64,000 nt of DNA, taken from assembly GCF_963678635.1 (NCBI RefSeq), contig NC_087071.1:5347624-5411623 (forward strand). Reading direction: 5' to 3'. Positions 25,836-37,197 of the stretch are shown here, piece by piece. Position 1 is the first letter of the stretch, and each line of letters opens with the position of its first letter. Origin of the DNA: Symsagittifera roscoffensis (taxonomy: Eukaryota > Xenacoelomorpha > Acoela > Convolutidae). A program made the translations under genes and the position numbers. Below the pieces are notes generated by a model that ran no database searches, was not told the DNA's origin, and worked only from the letters and a program-made list of their open reading frames with translations.

Positions 25836-28230
25836 TATGCATCGTAGAGACTCGTTAGGATCGACTACTAAGATTCCCAGGCTGAGCAAGGGAAGTACGC
25901 CAAAAATTTAAAACTAGGCATAGCCAATCTTCGTTTAGCAGCGCTTCCGACGTTTTTGCTGACAACGAATCGACTAAAGGTGAAGCTGATCTTTCAGTGA
26001 ATGGAATGAGACTAAGGAGCGAGAAGAGCCTCGATGAAAGTCACGCGCGAAGGCCGAGGTCGGACCGGCGAACGAGTCGCTTGTGGACCCCTTCGACGAA
26101 GGGGAACAAACGCTCATCCGACCCGACTTTGAGCCAGGTGAGGACCTCGAAGGGGAGGAAATCGACAGGACGGAAGAGGCCTAGGAGCGTTCCGAGGTCG
26201 AGCCGCGAGAAAAATTGTTGTTCAGGGAAAGTCCAAATTGGAAACTAAGACTCACAAGTGGAAAAAAGAACAATCATCTCTGGTCAAGAAAGCAAAAATG
26301 TCCGAGTGAAATACAAAAGGGTTCGAAAGCCAAGAAGAGCTGGAAGTCTTTGTACGATGAGCGCATGTCTTCACTACGAACTGAAGTTCTATCTTCCAGT
26401 TATGACCATCCGGAGGTAACCCATCCGGATTTGGATTTCACGCTGAGCCCAAGGAACGAAATGAGCAGGAAGGCGTTGTCCGCCTCGCCGACAAGCCCAT
26501 GTCTGATGGGACAACAATAGGAGCGTCCTCAACTTTCGACAGGTTGATGATGTCGATGGGCAAGCAAAATGGCGGCCCGTCATCAAGTACCAGGCTGCAA
26601 CCGCAGTTGACCTCATCTTCTCTGGGCCTAACCCCGTCGTTGGGGGCGGCGGGTGATATAAGCGACATTTTTGCTGGCGTAATGACAGGCCTGGAAGAAC
26701 TGCGACGGGACATGACTAGGAGAATAGATCAAGTCGAGGAGAGAGCTCACCAGGGTCAAGAGAAATTACGAGATGAACTGACACACGTAAAAACGCAGGC
26801 GAGAGTCGATCAAGCTTAATTGATTGGCAAGACCGATCAATGCCTGGCGGAGAGCTTGGCTCAGGCGAACAAGGAGTCAGAAGAAAGGGAAGTAAATATG
26901 ACCAGAGAGATCAAGCGATTATTGAACGACCACGACATTACCTATGCTCACACGATGACTAGCCTGGAAACAATGTTAGATGCCAAATCTGACCTGATGA
27001 TGAGGAAGCTTGACGAATTCTTAAACTAAACGGGAGCAACCGGGAGGAGCGTTCCGCCCCAAGAAAGCGTTCACGCCAGGCAAATGATGGAGGTGGAGCA
27101 CGCAGCTATGCTGGGGCACAGCTAAGTTCGAAATCGCAGTACGAATCTAAGCAAATGGAGTGGCCCAGGGCAGCCCCATCGAGGCCAGGTTTAACAAACC
27201 CGGTCCCGCCGGAGGCGGAAGCCATCCCGGAGACAAGATTGTCCACTGTGCCACAAGTCAGATCAGTGCCAGGTCTGACTACGGTCTCACAGGACACAAT
27301 GATGTATGCTTCGATGTTTCAGCCTCTGAATAGATCGCTCAAAACATTCATCACCAAGCTCTCGAAGTCAACCGAGAGAGGTGAGAGGTCAAGAAGGACA
27401 CTCAAAAAGCCGAAATCATACAGAGATGAGACAGAAGGTTGCATTGATACTTGGATAGAGGTGATGAAGTTGCACTTTGAAGAAAAGAATCTCTCAAAGA
27501 AACAGTAAGTCAGCGCACTGACGAGCAACCTGGTGGGTACCGCCCTGATTTGTGTGATGGCGATGAGGGCCAATGAACGAGACAGCGCTCGCAAGATATT
27601 CGACATCCTGCTGAACCGTTTCGGCTCTGGAGTACAAGGGCATCAGGCTATGGTGAAGTACGAGAAGAGGCATCAAAGAGATGAAGAATCCATAGACAAG
27701 TTTTTGGACGACCTCGATTTGCTCAGAAGGAGAAGCAACACCGATTAGAGAATATCGGAGCCGAACTTAGCGATTGCCTCGAAGTTCATGGATGGAGTAA
27801 AGAGTGAAGAGCTGAAAACGATGCTAGCCACACACTTCACCATGTCGCTTGACCAGGTACCCACACCCGACGATATGAAGTCGCCTGAGTACTTGCTCAT
27901 AAAACCGAGGGCGCAAAACCGTTACAGCAATTATGGCAACTACAGCGGAACAAACACTGGCGCGAGCTCCAGTTGGTACAGACCTCGTGACGACATGGAT
28001 AAGAGGAGGTCATGCGAGAATTGTGGCTCGATGGACCATCATGTTTCCGCCTGTTCTGCTTATACACAGAACATGAAAGCGATAGGTTACTTTCTCGATG
28101 ACGTTGAGGCGACCGACGAGGACCACGAAGAGTATGTCAGAGGACTCATAATGAAGTACGGACCGAGGTGCTTCTTCTGTTAATTATAGGGTTAATTCAA
28201 GTCGGATTGCACTCAATTTTGGGATGCAGT
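25836..28230 (+). pseudogene. gag: Gag of the second giant element
   Basis: The start ATG at 25836 (MHRRDSLGSTTK) is followed by several frame changes. A coiled coil spans about 26640-27029 with one TAA at 26817. The capsid part runs from about 27300 with TAA near 27508 and TAG near 27746, and matches the other copy closely (GCIDTWIEVMKLHFEE; DEESIDKFLDDLDLLRRR). The first zinc knuckle is intact (SCENCGSMDHHVSAC). The second begins CFFC and then has three stops in five codons before FKSDC, so it is destroyed. The product would have been the structural shell protein. Confidence 0.75.
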
Positions 28231-29571
28231 GGCGGATGCGAAACATCCCCGTCATGAAGAGGCGCTTTCAGGCGTCAAAGCCAGTCGAGCACGTCTGATG
28301 AACGATGCTGAGTCTCGGAGAAAAGAAACTACACCAAGCACCTTTATGACTAAAAAGCTGAAGACCTTGCCTAATGAGGTGGTAGCCTCGAGTATGGAGG
28401 CAGAGTCGGCCGGCCCGCTCACGGTGGATTATGGCTTAGCAGCGAGGACAGCGTTACAGAATGTCCAACAGGAACTAGCAACGAAGGAAGTCAAGCAATG
28501 GGTGAGGTCGGAAGTGGAAAGCAAAGATCTTCGGAGAAAATTCGACATCCTGGAGAAAACAACGAAAGAAGAAGACAAGCGGGACCCAGAAAGCCTGGAC
28601 TAAATTAAATGTTATATAGGGCAAAACCTTTGGCATGACGAAAGAAGGAACGAAGATAATGTCAATTATCTCGGTCGCAGGACACCAGGTGGTCAAGCAC
28701 TTTGAGTGAAACGTCCGAGATTACGCTGGTACAGCTGGACAGTTATGCGGACTACCTGAGGGAGAAGGATCCCAAGTTGGACCCCAGGGCAGTGCGAGCG
28801 CTGCTCACGACTGGAGGTCCGAGGCTATTGACAGTGGATGGACATTACCCCGAAGTCCATGGCTCATATCCGATTCTGATGAATGTAGATGGCTGATGCG
28901 AGTAATCAGGTGGGCCGGACATACATGGGCCAAGAAGAGCTGAAGGTGCGACGAATCGGACCAAATGCCATGCTTGAACAGGATGCGGTCCACATAGGTT
29001 GCGAAGCCGATCTGGCAGCACATGTGCTAGATGTGCAGGGCAGACAACTTTCAGTAAAATGACTATTAGACACGGATGCAGTGGTCAGTGTCATACCAGT
29101 CAGCACCTGGACTGATATGGGCTTTGACAGGTCGGATCTGATACCGACAAACATCAGACTGGCAGCTGCCAATCAGGGAGTAATCGATGTGACAGGACGG
29201 ACCCCGATCATATCACTGCAGCTTGGAGGAAGACATCCTTGGATGAGCTTCCTGGTGGTGGAAAATTTGGACGAATCCAATCAATTCATCCTGGGAAGGG
29301 ACTTCGTACGCAACTTCGATGTCACGACCGACCTCAGTGACCGGTTGATCAGGATCAAAGATCCTGAGAAGAAGTACGAAAAGAAACCTCTTAATAAGAT
29401 CTTAAATAACCAGGCTATGGTGCCAATTTTTCTGGATCGAAAAGTGAGATTGAAACCAAACCAAGCCGTGGTAGCAACGTTCAGGATGAGGAATCTAAAT
29501 GAACTCAGTAATGACAGACAGGTATGTCTGGTACCAAATCCAAACAGTAAGATCTCGGCTATTTTATGAAG
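28229..29571 (+). pseudogene. gag-pol: Knuckle-to-protease segment, first copy
   Basis: Pieces at 28229-28603, 28702-28896 and 29081-29569 correspond to the second half of the 600-residue frame of the other element. ITLVQLDSYADYLREKDP and the later QFILGRDFVRNFDVTTDL are clear matches. The protease active site reads LLDTDAVVSVIP, so the Gly of DTG is Asp, and an upstream TGA replaces a Gly codon. Relative to the second copy, 30 bases are missing after GAATGTAGATGGC near 28895. It was inactivated independently of the downstream copy. Confidence 0.75.
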
Positions 29572-30790
29572 AAGATGCGAGTCTGGAGGCAGAGTCGGCC
29601 GGCCCGGTCAAGGTGGATTATGGTTTAGCAGCGAGGACAGCGTTACAGAATGTCCAACAGGAACTAGGCACGAAGGAAGTCGAGCAAGGGGTGAGGTCGG
29701 AACTGGAAAGCAAAGATCTTCGGGGAAAATTCGACATCCTGGAGAAAACAACGAAAGAAGAAGACAAGCGGGACCCAGAAAGCCTGGACTGAAATTAAAT
29801 ATTATATCGGGCAAAACCTTTGGTATGACGAAAGAAGGAAAGAAAATAATTTCAATTATCTCGGTCGCAGGACACCAGGTGGTCAAGCACTTTGAGTGAA
29901 CCGTCAGAGATTACGCTGGTACAACTGGACAGTTATAAGGACTACCTGAGGGAGAAGGATCCCAAGTTGAACCCCAGGGCAGTGCGAGCGCTGCTCACGA
30001 CTGGAGGTCCGAGGCTAATGAGAGTGGATGGACATTACCCCGAAGTCCATGGCTCATATCCGATTCTGATGAATGTAGATGGCATTAATATCTACACGAA
30101 GGCTCACGTGAATGATGCGAGTAATCAGGTGGGCCGGATATACATGGGCCAAGAAGAGCTGAAGAAGTGCGACGAATCAGAACAAATGCCATGCTTGAAC
30201 AGGATGCGGTCCACATAGGTTGCGAAGCCGATCTGGCAGCACATGAACTAGATGTGCAGGGCAGATAACTTTCAGTAAAAGGACTGTTAGACACGGGTGC
30301 AGTGATCAGTGTCATACCAGTCAACACCTGGACTGATATGGGCTTTGACGGGTCGGATCTGATACCGACAAACATCAGACTGGCAGCTGCCAATCAGGGA
30401 GTAATCGATGTGACAGGACGGACCTCGATCATATCACTGCAGCTTCGAGGAAGACATCTTCGGATGAGCTTCCTGGTGGTGGAAAATTTGGACGAATCCG
30501 ATCAATTCATCCTGGAAAGGGGCTTCGTACGCAACTTCGATGTCACGATCGACCTCAGTGACCGGTTGATCAGGATCAAAGATCCTGAGAAGAAGTACGA
30601 AAAGAAACCTCTTAATAAGATCTTAAATAACCAGGCTATGGTGCCAATTTTTCTGGATCGAAAAGTGAGATTGAAACCAAACCAAGCCGTGGTAGCGACG
30701 TTCAGGATGAGGAATCTAAATGAACTCAGTAATGACAGACAGGTATGTCTGGTACCAAATCCAAACAGTAAGAGCTCGGCTATTTTATGA
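28390..30790 (+). repeat. 1.2-kb tandem duplication of the protease region
   Basis: The segment from about 28390 to 29575 is repeated from about 29580 to 30790, about 1190 bp apart. After a 30-base deletion in the first copy the offset becomes 1221. The two copies are nearly identical over most of their length. The junction joins GGCTATTTTATGAAGAAG, the end of protease, to GAGTCTGGAGGCAGAGTC, the nucleocapsid tail. Confidence 0.93.
29578..30790 (+). pseudogene. gag-pol: Knuckle-to-protease segment, second copy
   Basis: Frames 29592-29792, 29892-30218 and 30302-30790 repeat the preceding segment. Here the protease site is canonical, LLDTGAVISVIP, although a stop lies ten codons upstream, where an ACAACTT/ATAACTT change converts Gln to TAA. 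The C-terminal signature reads QFILERGFVRNFDV, altered at the Gly. Frames are broken between the pieces. This copy is in the normal position relative to RT. Confidence 0.75.
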
Positions 30791-31931
30791 AGAAATTTCT
30801 CACTCACTCAGAGCGGACTATGTGTGAGTGTGTTGTTGAACACAGAAGCAACTACTGTGACAATACAGAGGAGAAAGAAACTTGGCTAGGCATTGCCTCT
30901 GAACACAGACTTTCATAGTATGGAGAACTTGAAAAAGTTTGATGTAACTAAATGTCCCTTGCACGCGAACCAGGAATGTATACTGAAGAGAAGAAATGAA
31001 ATGAATTGAATTCTTCTAAGAAATTGTTTTCATTGAAGTCGGAGACATATGATGGGTTGTCTAGTTGTTCGAATTTTCCCGAGAGACCGACAGAAACAGA
31101 GTTAGCAGCAAAAAAACCTGTCCTGCCCGAGATAGAACGTCTGAAGGGTAAAAAATCAGACCGGTAACTAGATTTGCTAAGGGTGTTGCTAAATCGGAAA
31201 GCAGACGTTTTATCAAAGCATTAGGCCGAAATAGGTTGCTGCCATTTTGTAGAACACGAGATTGAGATAGAGGAGGGCTCGGTACCTCATAGGGAAGGGG
31301 CGAGGAGAATGACCCCTCATAAGTCGGAAGCGTGCAGGAAGTAAATCGAGGTGTTAATGGAGTACAACATGATTGAGCCGTCGAAGTCCCCCTGGGCTTG
31401 TGGCGTGGTCATGGCTAAAAAGAAAGGGGGGCAACTCAGGTTCTGTTGTGATTTCCGTTATCTGAACGCTGTGACGGTAAAGGACATATACCCGATTCCC
31501 CGCATCAATGAGAGCCTTTCCAAGCTTGGGGACGCAAAGTTCTTCACGACGTTTAATTTGGGCTCGGCGTTCTGGCAAGTGCCACTCGGAAAGCAAGATT
31601 GTGGAAGAGGACGCCGTTCGGATTGTGCAACGCGAAGGCCACATTACAGCGACTGATTGTCCAGGCACTCACGATTGTGACAAAGAAATATGGGAACCTC
31701 ATCACGTGTTATGTCAATGACGTCGTGATAGGAACACCAACCCTGGAGGATCATATAGAGAGGTTGGATGACGTGTTTTCCTGCATGAAACAGTCGGGCC
31801 TGAAGTGTAAACCATCAAGGTGTGAAATCCTCAGAACTCCATAAAATATCTGGGCCGCCTGGTGGTTAAGCATGGAGTGAGACTGGATCCCGATTTTGAC
31901 CTGAAAGGCTCTCAAGACCGATACACAACTG
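30791..31931 (+). pseudogene. pol: Reverse transcriptase of the second giant element, active site YVND
   Basis: About 300 bases of poorly readable sequence (30791-31100) precede RT. They include FPERPTETE-like and PVLPEIER-like words that match the start of RT in the other copy, with many stops. The palm is clear from 31351: IEPSKSPWACGVVMAKKKGG, RFCCDFRYLN, then KFFTTFNLGSAFWQV, where the motif A Asp is Asn. From 31599 comes TPFGLCNAKATLQRLI, then CYVNDVVIGTPTLEDHI, in which YVDD is YVND. Both catalytic boxes are therefore damaged. Frameshifts lie near 31600 and 31850. Confidence 0.88.
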
Positions 31932-33542
31932 ATGAGCTTTTTGGGGTTTGCCAACTACTCTCGGGAGTTCATCAAGGGATACGCCGATAAGATATACCCC
32001 ATGCAACAGTTGATGAGAAATAAAGGCAAAAAAATCACTTGGGCTGATGAGGCACAATTTTCATCTGAAAACAAAAAACGTGAACTTTGCGAGGAACCGG
32101 TCCTCGGCATGCCAACAGAGATGGGGATGCTCGTGTTAGACACGGATGCATCAGTAGTTGCGATATCAGGAAAACTTCACCAGGAGCAAGAGTGGAAAGG
32201 GAGAACTGTCCGTCCGATAGCCTACGGAAGTAAGGTCCTTAGCGATACTGAGATGAAGTACGGCGCACCAAAGGTGGAAATGTTCGCAGTGATCACTTTC
32301 GTGGAAAAATACAGGGCCTACTTGGGCAGTGCTCCCTTCAAATTGCGTGTGGATAATCGTGCCCTTGCCTGGCTGGAAACCTATTCGATTGACCAAAGTT
32401 ATATTAGTCGTTGGATCGTGCGCCTTGATGGATACCACATGATCATAGAACACCATACCCGTGACAGGCACCAGAATGCTGATAGCCTCAGTAAGAAGAC
32501 AGAACTCTATGGGCGCTTAGAAGAGAAGCAGGCCAATAAGGCAGAAATCAAAGACGGATTTTCATTTCTAGATAAGGAAACCTACGATAAGCTACCACTC
32601 ACCAGGTGGCCGGACAAGTCAGGGCACCCCATACCAGGACACCCTGAACTTCCGGTGGAGACGGCCGCTGAAATAAAACTATTGGCCAGGGGTGATCCTG
32701 TCCCATTGGATCTGCTAGTTCGATCCAATCTGGTGCAGCAAGAGCTTACCAGGCTGGGTATAAACAGCATAGCCCTGCTAAATAGGACAATGAACGTAGC
32801 GCCGGACGTCATGGGGAAGCTCCGTGACATGCTGGATAGAGAAGTCGACAGACATGATCGCGAGTGGATGGAGACCGTCCAACAGTTGACCGTCACTGAG
32901 AGAACAGAGAAGAGGCAAGTGACCATTCGCAGTCGCGATGTGGAACGGGATTGCCGATCGATAGTGAACCAGCTGGTGAGCTCAATGCCGAAGGAGGTCT
33001 TGTTGAGGAATTCATTCACAGAACATGGGACATCGACCCAGGTCCAAGCCACTGAAGAATTCAGGGTCAGGTCGAATTCCAGATTCGCGAGAAAAGTACA
33101 ATTTACGGATGCAAGGGAAGAGTACGAACCGAGCTTGAATTGTTCATCCTGGGACAAGACAATGTCCGGGGAGTCAGACAATTTGGAGCCCGTTAAGGCG
33201 AATTGTCCGGGGAGACAATGTTGGGACAACCAAATGACAGAACGTTGTCCGGGGAGCCGTGTTCAAGGCGACCAAAGGAAAAAGTTTTTTTTGGAGAGTC
33301 GAGAAACGTTACGGACAGATCGGAACATAATGATGTGGAATCCATCGGCTCGAGTGATCTGCCCCCCACCCACTCGGGGTACCAGTCGCGGGAAAATACA
33401 TCGGAGACTAGTTCCAATTCGGATGTTTCGGAGATTTCAATTCATTCCTTGTTGGTTGAATGGAAACAGCGCGGGTTGGACCGGAAAATGCATCAGGATC
33501 TGGACAGAGACAGGTATACCTCTGATGAGGAGGGCACTGTAG
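31932..33542 (+). CDS. pol: RNase H and tether of the second giant element (536 aa)
   Basis: This is the longest intact frame of the copy. It starts in the RT-RNase H connection (MSFLGFANYSREFIKGYADK). The RNase H acidic residues are all present: LDTDASVVAI, KVEMFAVITF, LRVDNRALAW and QNADSLSKK. From about residue 210 the sequence is less conserved and enters the acidic linker. The last 100 or so residues after 33200 are probably out of frame, because the conserved linker continues in another phase from 33203. Confidence 0.85.
   Translation: MSFLGFANYSREFIKGYADKIYPMQQLMRNKGKKITWADEAQFSSENKKRELCEEPVLGMPTEMGMLVLDTDASVVAISGKLHQEQEWKGRTVRPIAYGSKVLSDTEMKYGAPKVEMFAVITFVEKYRAYLGSAPFKLRVDNRALAWLETYSIDQSYISRWIVRLDGYHMIIEHHTRDRHQNADSLSKKTELYGRLEEKQANKAEIKDGFSFLDKETYDKLPLTRWPDKSGHPIPGHPELPVETAAEIKLLARGDPVPLDLLVRSNLVQQELTRLGINSIALLNRTMNVAPDVMGKLRDMLDREVDRHDREWMETVQQLTVTERTEKRQVTIRSRDVERDCRSIVNQLVSSMPKEVLLRNSFTEHGTSTQVQATEEFRVRSNSRFARKVQFTDAREEYEPSLNCSSWDKTMSGESDNLEPVKANCPGRQCWDNQMTERCPGSRVQGDQRKKFFLESRETLRTDRNIMMWNPSARVICPPPTRGTSRGKIHRRLVPIRMFRRFQFIPCWLNGNSAGWTGKCIRIWTETGIPLMRRAL
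33164..33257 (+). promoter_or_regulatory. Cluster of three polypurine-like words in the pol linker
   Basis: GTCCGGGGAGT occurs at 33164-33174, GTCCGGGGAGA at 33205-33215 and GTCCGGGGAGC at 33247-33257, all on the element's sense strand and spaced about 41-42 bases. The corresponding linker of the minus-strand element has two such words, and the same word abuts that element's 3' LTR. A second plus-strand initiation site is a reasonable inference. Confidence 0.45.
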
Positions 33543-33724
33543 TGGACAATGCCGCAGAGGAGCTTGAACTGATAGCTGTGTCAAAACACCCAACCATATT
33601 ACTGCCACATTGTAGGGTCGTCCGTACCAATCTGGAGCCATCTGTGCAGGAAGCAACACTTTTGAAGAAGATATGGTGTGTCAAGTTGATGGACGATGCT
33701 CACGCTCGGGAGATATCGAGATAA
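33203..33724 (+). CDS. pol: Acidic linker downstream of RNase H (173 aa)
   Basis: This Ser/Glu-rich segment ends in a conserved block, EATLLKKIWCVKLMDDAHAR, the counterpart of the linker at 14177-14803 in the other element. Just after it, where integrase should begin, about 130 bases of unmatched sequence lead directly into the SGNH domain, so the integrase gene is missing. Confidence 0.6.
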   Translation: MSGETMLGQPNDRTLSGEPCSRRPKEKVFFGESRNVTDRSEHNDVESIGSSDLPPTHSGYQSRENTSETSSNSDVSEISIHSLLVEWKQRGLDRKMHQDLDRDRYTSDEEGTVVDNAAEELELIAVSKHPTILLPHCRVVRTNLEPSVQEATLLKKIWCVKLMDDAHAREISR

Positions 33725-33859
33725 TCAACGGGGACTGCGCATGGCGGAACGGTTCAAAAGTGCAGTTGACATCAGGAAGAGTCTAATGGTAGATAACCAG
33801 GTCCCGCAGTAGCCGCGGAGCATCCTCGAGCTTGCTTGAATGGCATGAGCTGGAAACCC

Positions 33860-34430
33860 GCCACAAGCAACCAGGTAATTCCCCCAGGGAATCGTCACTA
33901 GGTCATACGAGATAGTTTGGTGAGGGATCTGAACGAGATCTTTGTCAATTGTCAGACTACTGCTCTATCTTTTGGAGGAGCTTCCGTGGCTCAGGTCATC
34001 AAAATGATGGAGTTCCAGGGCGAGGATTACCTAGACACGTTGGTGATAAAGCTCGAGACCAATGATGTCTCGAGAGCCCCAGTGACCCCAGAGGGCAAGT
34101 GGGAGCCCCTATTGGTCTGCCTTTTGAATGAACTGAAGCAGAAATACAGGCCCAGACTCGTGGTGCTGTGCACGATACCGCAGAACCCGATGGTGGGCAC
34201 GCTGTTGGCGGATTTCATGAACGGCAACGTGACCCGGTGGAACGAGATGACCCGCGGTCTGGTGAGAAGTAACCCCGGCGAGCTGCGACTCGTGAATCTT
34301 GGAAACATTTCAACATCCAGCCAGGGAGACGCTGGATCAATGACGTGTTCCAGACGCAGTTAAGGGAAGTGGAGCAAGAATTGAGGGCGACCAACTCACT
34401 GGCCTGGACCAGTTCGACTGGAGGAGTGGA
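33860..34430 (+). pseudogene. SGNH/GDSL-type domain of the second giant element
   Basis: From about 33880 the frame reads through a TAG into VIRDSLVRDLNE, the counterpart of IIGDSLLRVL. The block I Gly is Arg but the nucleophile Ser is kept. LSFGGASVAQV (block II) and IKLETNDVSR (block III, canonical Asn-Asp) follow in frame 33917-34363. The later VVLCTIPQNP pairs with LTVCTIPYNM. After a frameshift near 34310 the sequence gives KHFNIQPGRRWINDVFQTQL, matching IHFDRLRGVEWLNDLFERHI, so the block V His is kept but its Asp partner is not. The encoded fold is the same as at 9332-10591. This copy cannot make a whole enzyme. Confidence 0.65.
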
Positions 34431-34690
34431 GTGAGGGGCAACGTGCCAGAATCACTCGTCAATCACCTCGGACCCCTGGCAATGGAAACGGGTGCAGCTG
34501 CTCTCGTTGCTCCAAGCTCAGATGTGAGAGAAAGGTTGGGGACTGCTCCTACCCCAGAACACAACCGTTGAACAGCCGCCTTGGGAGATCGGTTGATCAG
34601 AACCGGACTAGCTCCCAGACCGTGTCTAGAAGGAATGAACCGCCCGCTACAGCAACCCCCTCTTCGACAACATGACAATCGACGAGCGCC
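34431..34690 (+). other. Poorly readable interval after the SGNH domain
   Basis: This short interval has several stops in every sense frame. It corresponds in position to the SGNH tail and N-terminal low-complexity part of the next protein in the other element. Nothing specific can be read. Confidence 0.35.
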
Positions 34691-36155
34691 GTGCCGGCGG
34701 AGGGAGTTGAACCAAGCAGCGGGCTGCTTTGGAACCGTCCAGACCCCAGCGGTTGGGGACAGTATAAGATAGACATGTCGGCGAAGTTGAACAAGAACAC
34801 ACTGACATGTCGAGAGGACGCTAGGAGGATGATCGGTGGAGATGGTCCCACAGTAACGAGGTTGTATCGAATACCGGGCGTGGACTGGCTGTTAGCGGAG
34901 CAGGAGCAGTTTAGCTCCGCGACGACGCTCACGTTCGTGGACCTGGATGGATTGCCTCAGGACAACACCTTTGGGCCCTTGAACACCCGATCTCTTACGA
35001 ACGTCCGTCAATGAGCCAGGGAATTGACACCACCTGCTCGGAAGTGCAAATTTCTGGCAGAGAGTAAGCCCAATAACAAACACCACAAGATGTATAGGCA
35101 GTTCTCCAGACCACCCGGCCAGGCGCCTGTTGAGTACTCGGTAGACTATACCCGAGCGATCTCAGTGGAAGGGCACGATAGGAGATATGAAGGGCTGAAT
35201 GCACCAGTGTGGGACAGCCTGTTTGCTGCCTTTGATTCTTTGGATATAAAGGAGGCTAAGTATCTGATAATTGCCAGTTCAGACTACCTCTATACGCCCC
35301 GTTCTCTCTTTTGGCCGGATGTGATCTTCTTGAAGGCGCCTAAGTTAGACTGGGGGCAATCAGCAGGCGTGACGATAAGCGTGCGAAGGACGATCAGTAT
35401 GGAGCCGCAGGTGATTGTGGTTGCCGGCTCGAATGACCACTTGCAGATTAGAGGTTTGTTGTCCCGTCTGACTGATGAATCAATCCCGAGCAATGAAGTA
35501 ATAGGAGAAGCTATAATGACGCTGATCTCAGCCATGACCGAGGTGGAGGCATCAGTGCAGCGACACTTCACCAAGAATGTGGTGAAGGTCATCTTTGTAT
35601 TATCACCGGGATATGCCGCCTTGCCAGAACCCGTACAGTTTGTGCACACGATGGTCACAACTTTAGCAGAGGGACGATTCAACGCAATAATACCTGCGCT
35701 GAACAGGATGGTAGATTCTAACAACTACTACCCACCTTGCTCGGAGCTTCCTGCCATCTGGGCTGACATTTCCAATGCCATCCAGGTACTCAAGGATTGC
35801 AGCAAAACTCGGTTGGTGCATCGAAGTCCTGGGGTTGGAGCTGTCCAACTTCGCCAGGTTGCTGAAGTTGAGCCCAGGGGTAGATGATGATCACCTGTTG
35901 GTACAACAGGTGGCCTATGACCTCTGGTTCAGGCAAATGGAGTACGCGGAGAATGAGCGGGGAAGGACAGTCAGAAAAACTATGACGTCGGCGGAAGAGG
36001 ACCTCATGGCGTTGGCTTTGCGGACGAAGCCAATCACCAACTCATGTTTATACTTCTCACCAAGATTGTGTACCTTGGAACTTGCATTCGAACATGCACC
36101 GACGGCGATCAAAGAGATACACGCTTACCTGAAAAACTTGTTAAGCGAGAGGTAG
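34691..36155 (+). pseudogene. Second SGNH-like protein of the second giant element
   Basis: Frames 34691-35014 and 35024-35887 share a phase and are separated by one TGA; 35775-36155 continues after a frameshift. Within the 287-residue piece, AKYLIIASSDYLYTPRSLFW pairs with TRVIIVAGSDFEGTSPKLFW of the other element, and QVIVVAGSNDHLQIRGLLSR pairs with ELLLFAGLNDPLHATGFLEQ. The spacing of a strand ending in Ser-Asp and a strand ending in G-x-N-D is that of SGNH blocks I and III, with the nucleophile order altered in both copies. The tail LGLELSNFARLLKLSPG is also conserved. No Asp-x-x-His is evident. Confidence 0.5.
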
Positions 36156-36159
36156 TTAG

Positions 36160-37065
36160 CCGAGGGCATGATGTTACAATTGTTGCAAGATGTGAACACG
36201 ATGTCGTTGGATAAAATCCAGGCAGATATTTTGGCCACGAGGGCACAATATGAGCAATCAGACGCTATCCTGGGTGGAATGGGATTGGGATGGACGCCAT
36301 CCTTCCTGACGACGTGTTACCCGAGGGCCTCCTAAAATCTGATCGCGAGCTTTGTTAAGGACATCCGGAAACTATCGTTCGGTCTGGTGCTAGCACTGTA
36401 CGTGACGTTTGGTCACGAGAGTTTTGTGAAAGGACCTGCAAACCTCTTCACTCAAGCGTTAGCTGACCTGAGGTTGGATGGACTACTTACTCTGATCGCA
36501 ATGACGTAGGGTCGGCTGGGCGTTTTGCTCGTGTTATTAAGCTACCCCGAAAAACTTCAGGGAGCGAGTCGTGAATTGAACGCGCAGTTGAAAACCGCCT
36601 CGTTCAGGAGGATGAAGGATTGGAGGATCCTCTTGCTCCAATATCTCCTGCAGCAGAACAGGAGTTTCACAGGAGAAGATGAGGTGGCAATGGGAGCAAG
36701 TGAATGCAAGCAGTATTGTTGCATGCCCTTGCCGACAGATCTGGCCGTGATGATGCGGATCTGAGGGAGTTCTTCACGGTGATGTACGGACCCGTGGTGT
36801 CATTTGTATTCCCGGATGTACTAGTGAAGGCATACAGGAACTCAGTGTTGTATGTCAACCTAGTTTCGGTAGTGGATTGCTCCGTGCTGAATTGGGTGGA
36901 GCAGAAGGAGCTGAGAGGTCTGGCTAGTGACGACAGGCTCTTTGGAAGAATAGCGGTGCCAGGTTGTGTGTTCATGGGCTTCAACAACAATGCCGAATGG
37001 TCCGTGAGGATCTTTCCCGTGTCCAGTTCAATCCGAAGCTTTGGAACCTGCGACCAGTGGTGAAA
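36160..37065 (+). pseudogene. Helical post-integrase protein of the second giant element
   Basis: This matches the minus-strand protein at 6985-8040. It is broken in its first half; the readable pieces are 36525-36764 (LLLQYLLQQNRSFTGEDE) and 36704-37063 (YGPVVSFVFPDVLVKAYRNS; VVDCSVLNWVEQKELRGL). These overlap in different frames, so a frameshift lies near 36740. Before 36525, fragments such as LRLDGLLTLIAMT and SFVKGPANLFTQALADL resemble LRIDGYLALVLLT and the nearby sequence of the other copy. Function is unknown. Confidence 0.5.
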
Positions 37066-37197
37066 GACTCAGGAGAGGCGATGCGGGTCCCACTTTAGCC
37101 GGAAGCCTATGCACACGTCAAAGAAAACCAGCAAGCGTGGTTTTCCGGGTCCAGGCCGTCGCCGGACCAATGTCCTCGATATCCACCGATAAGGAGG

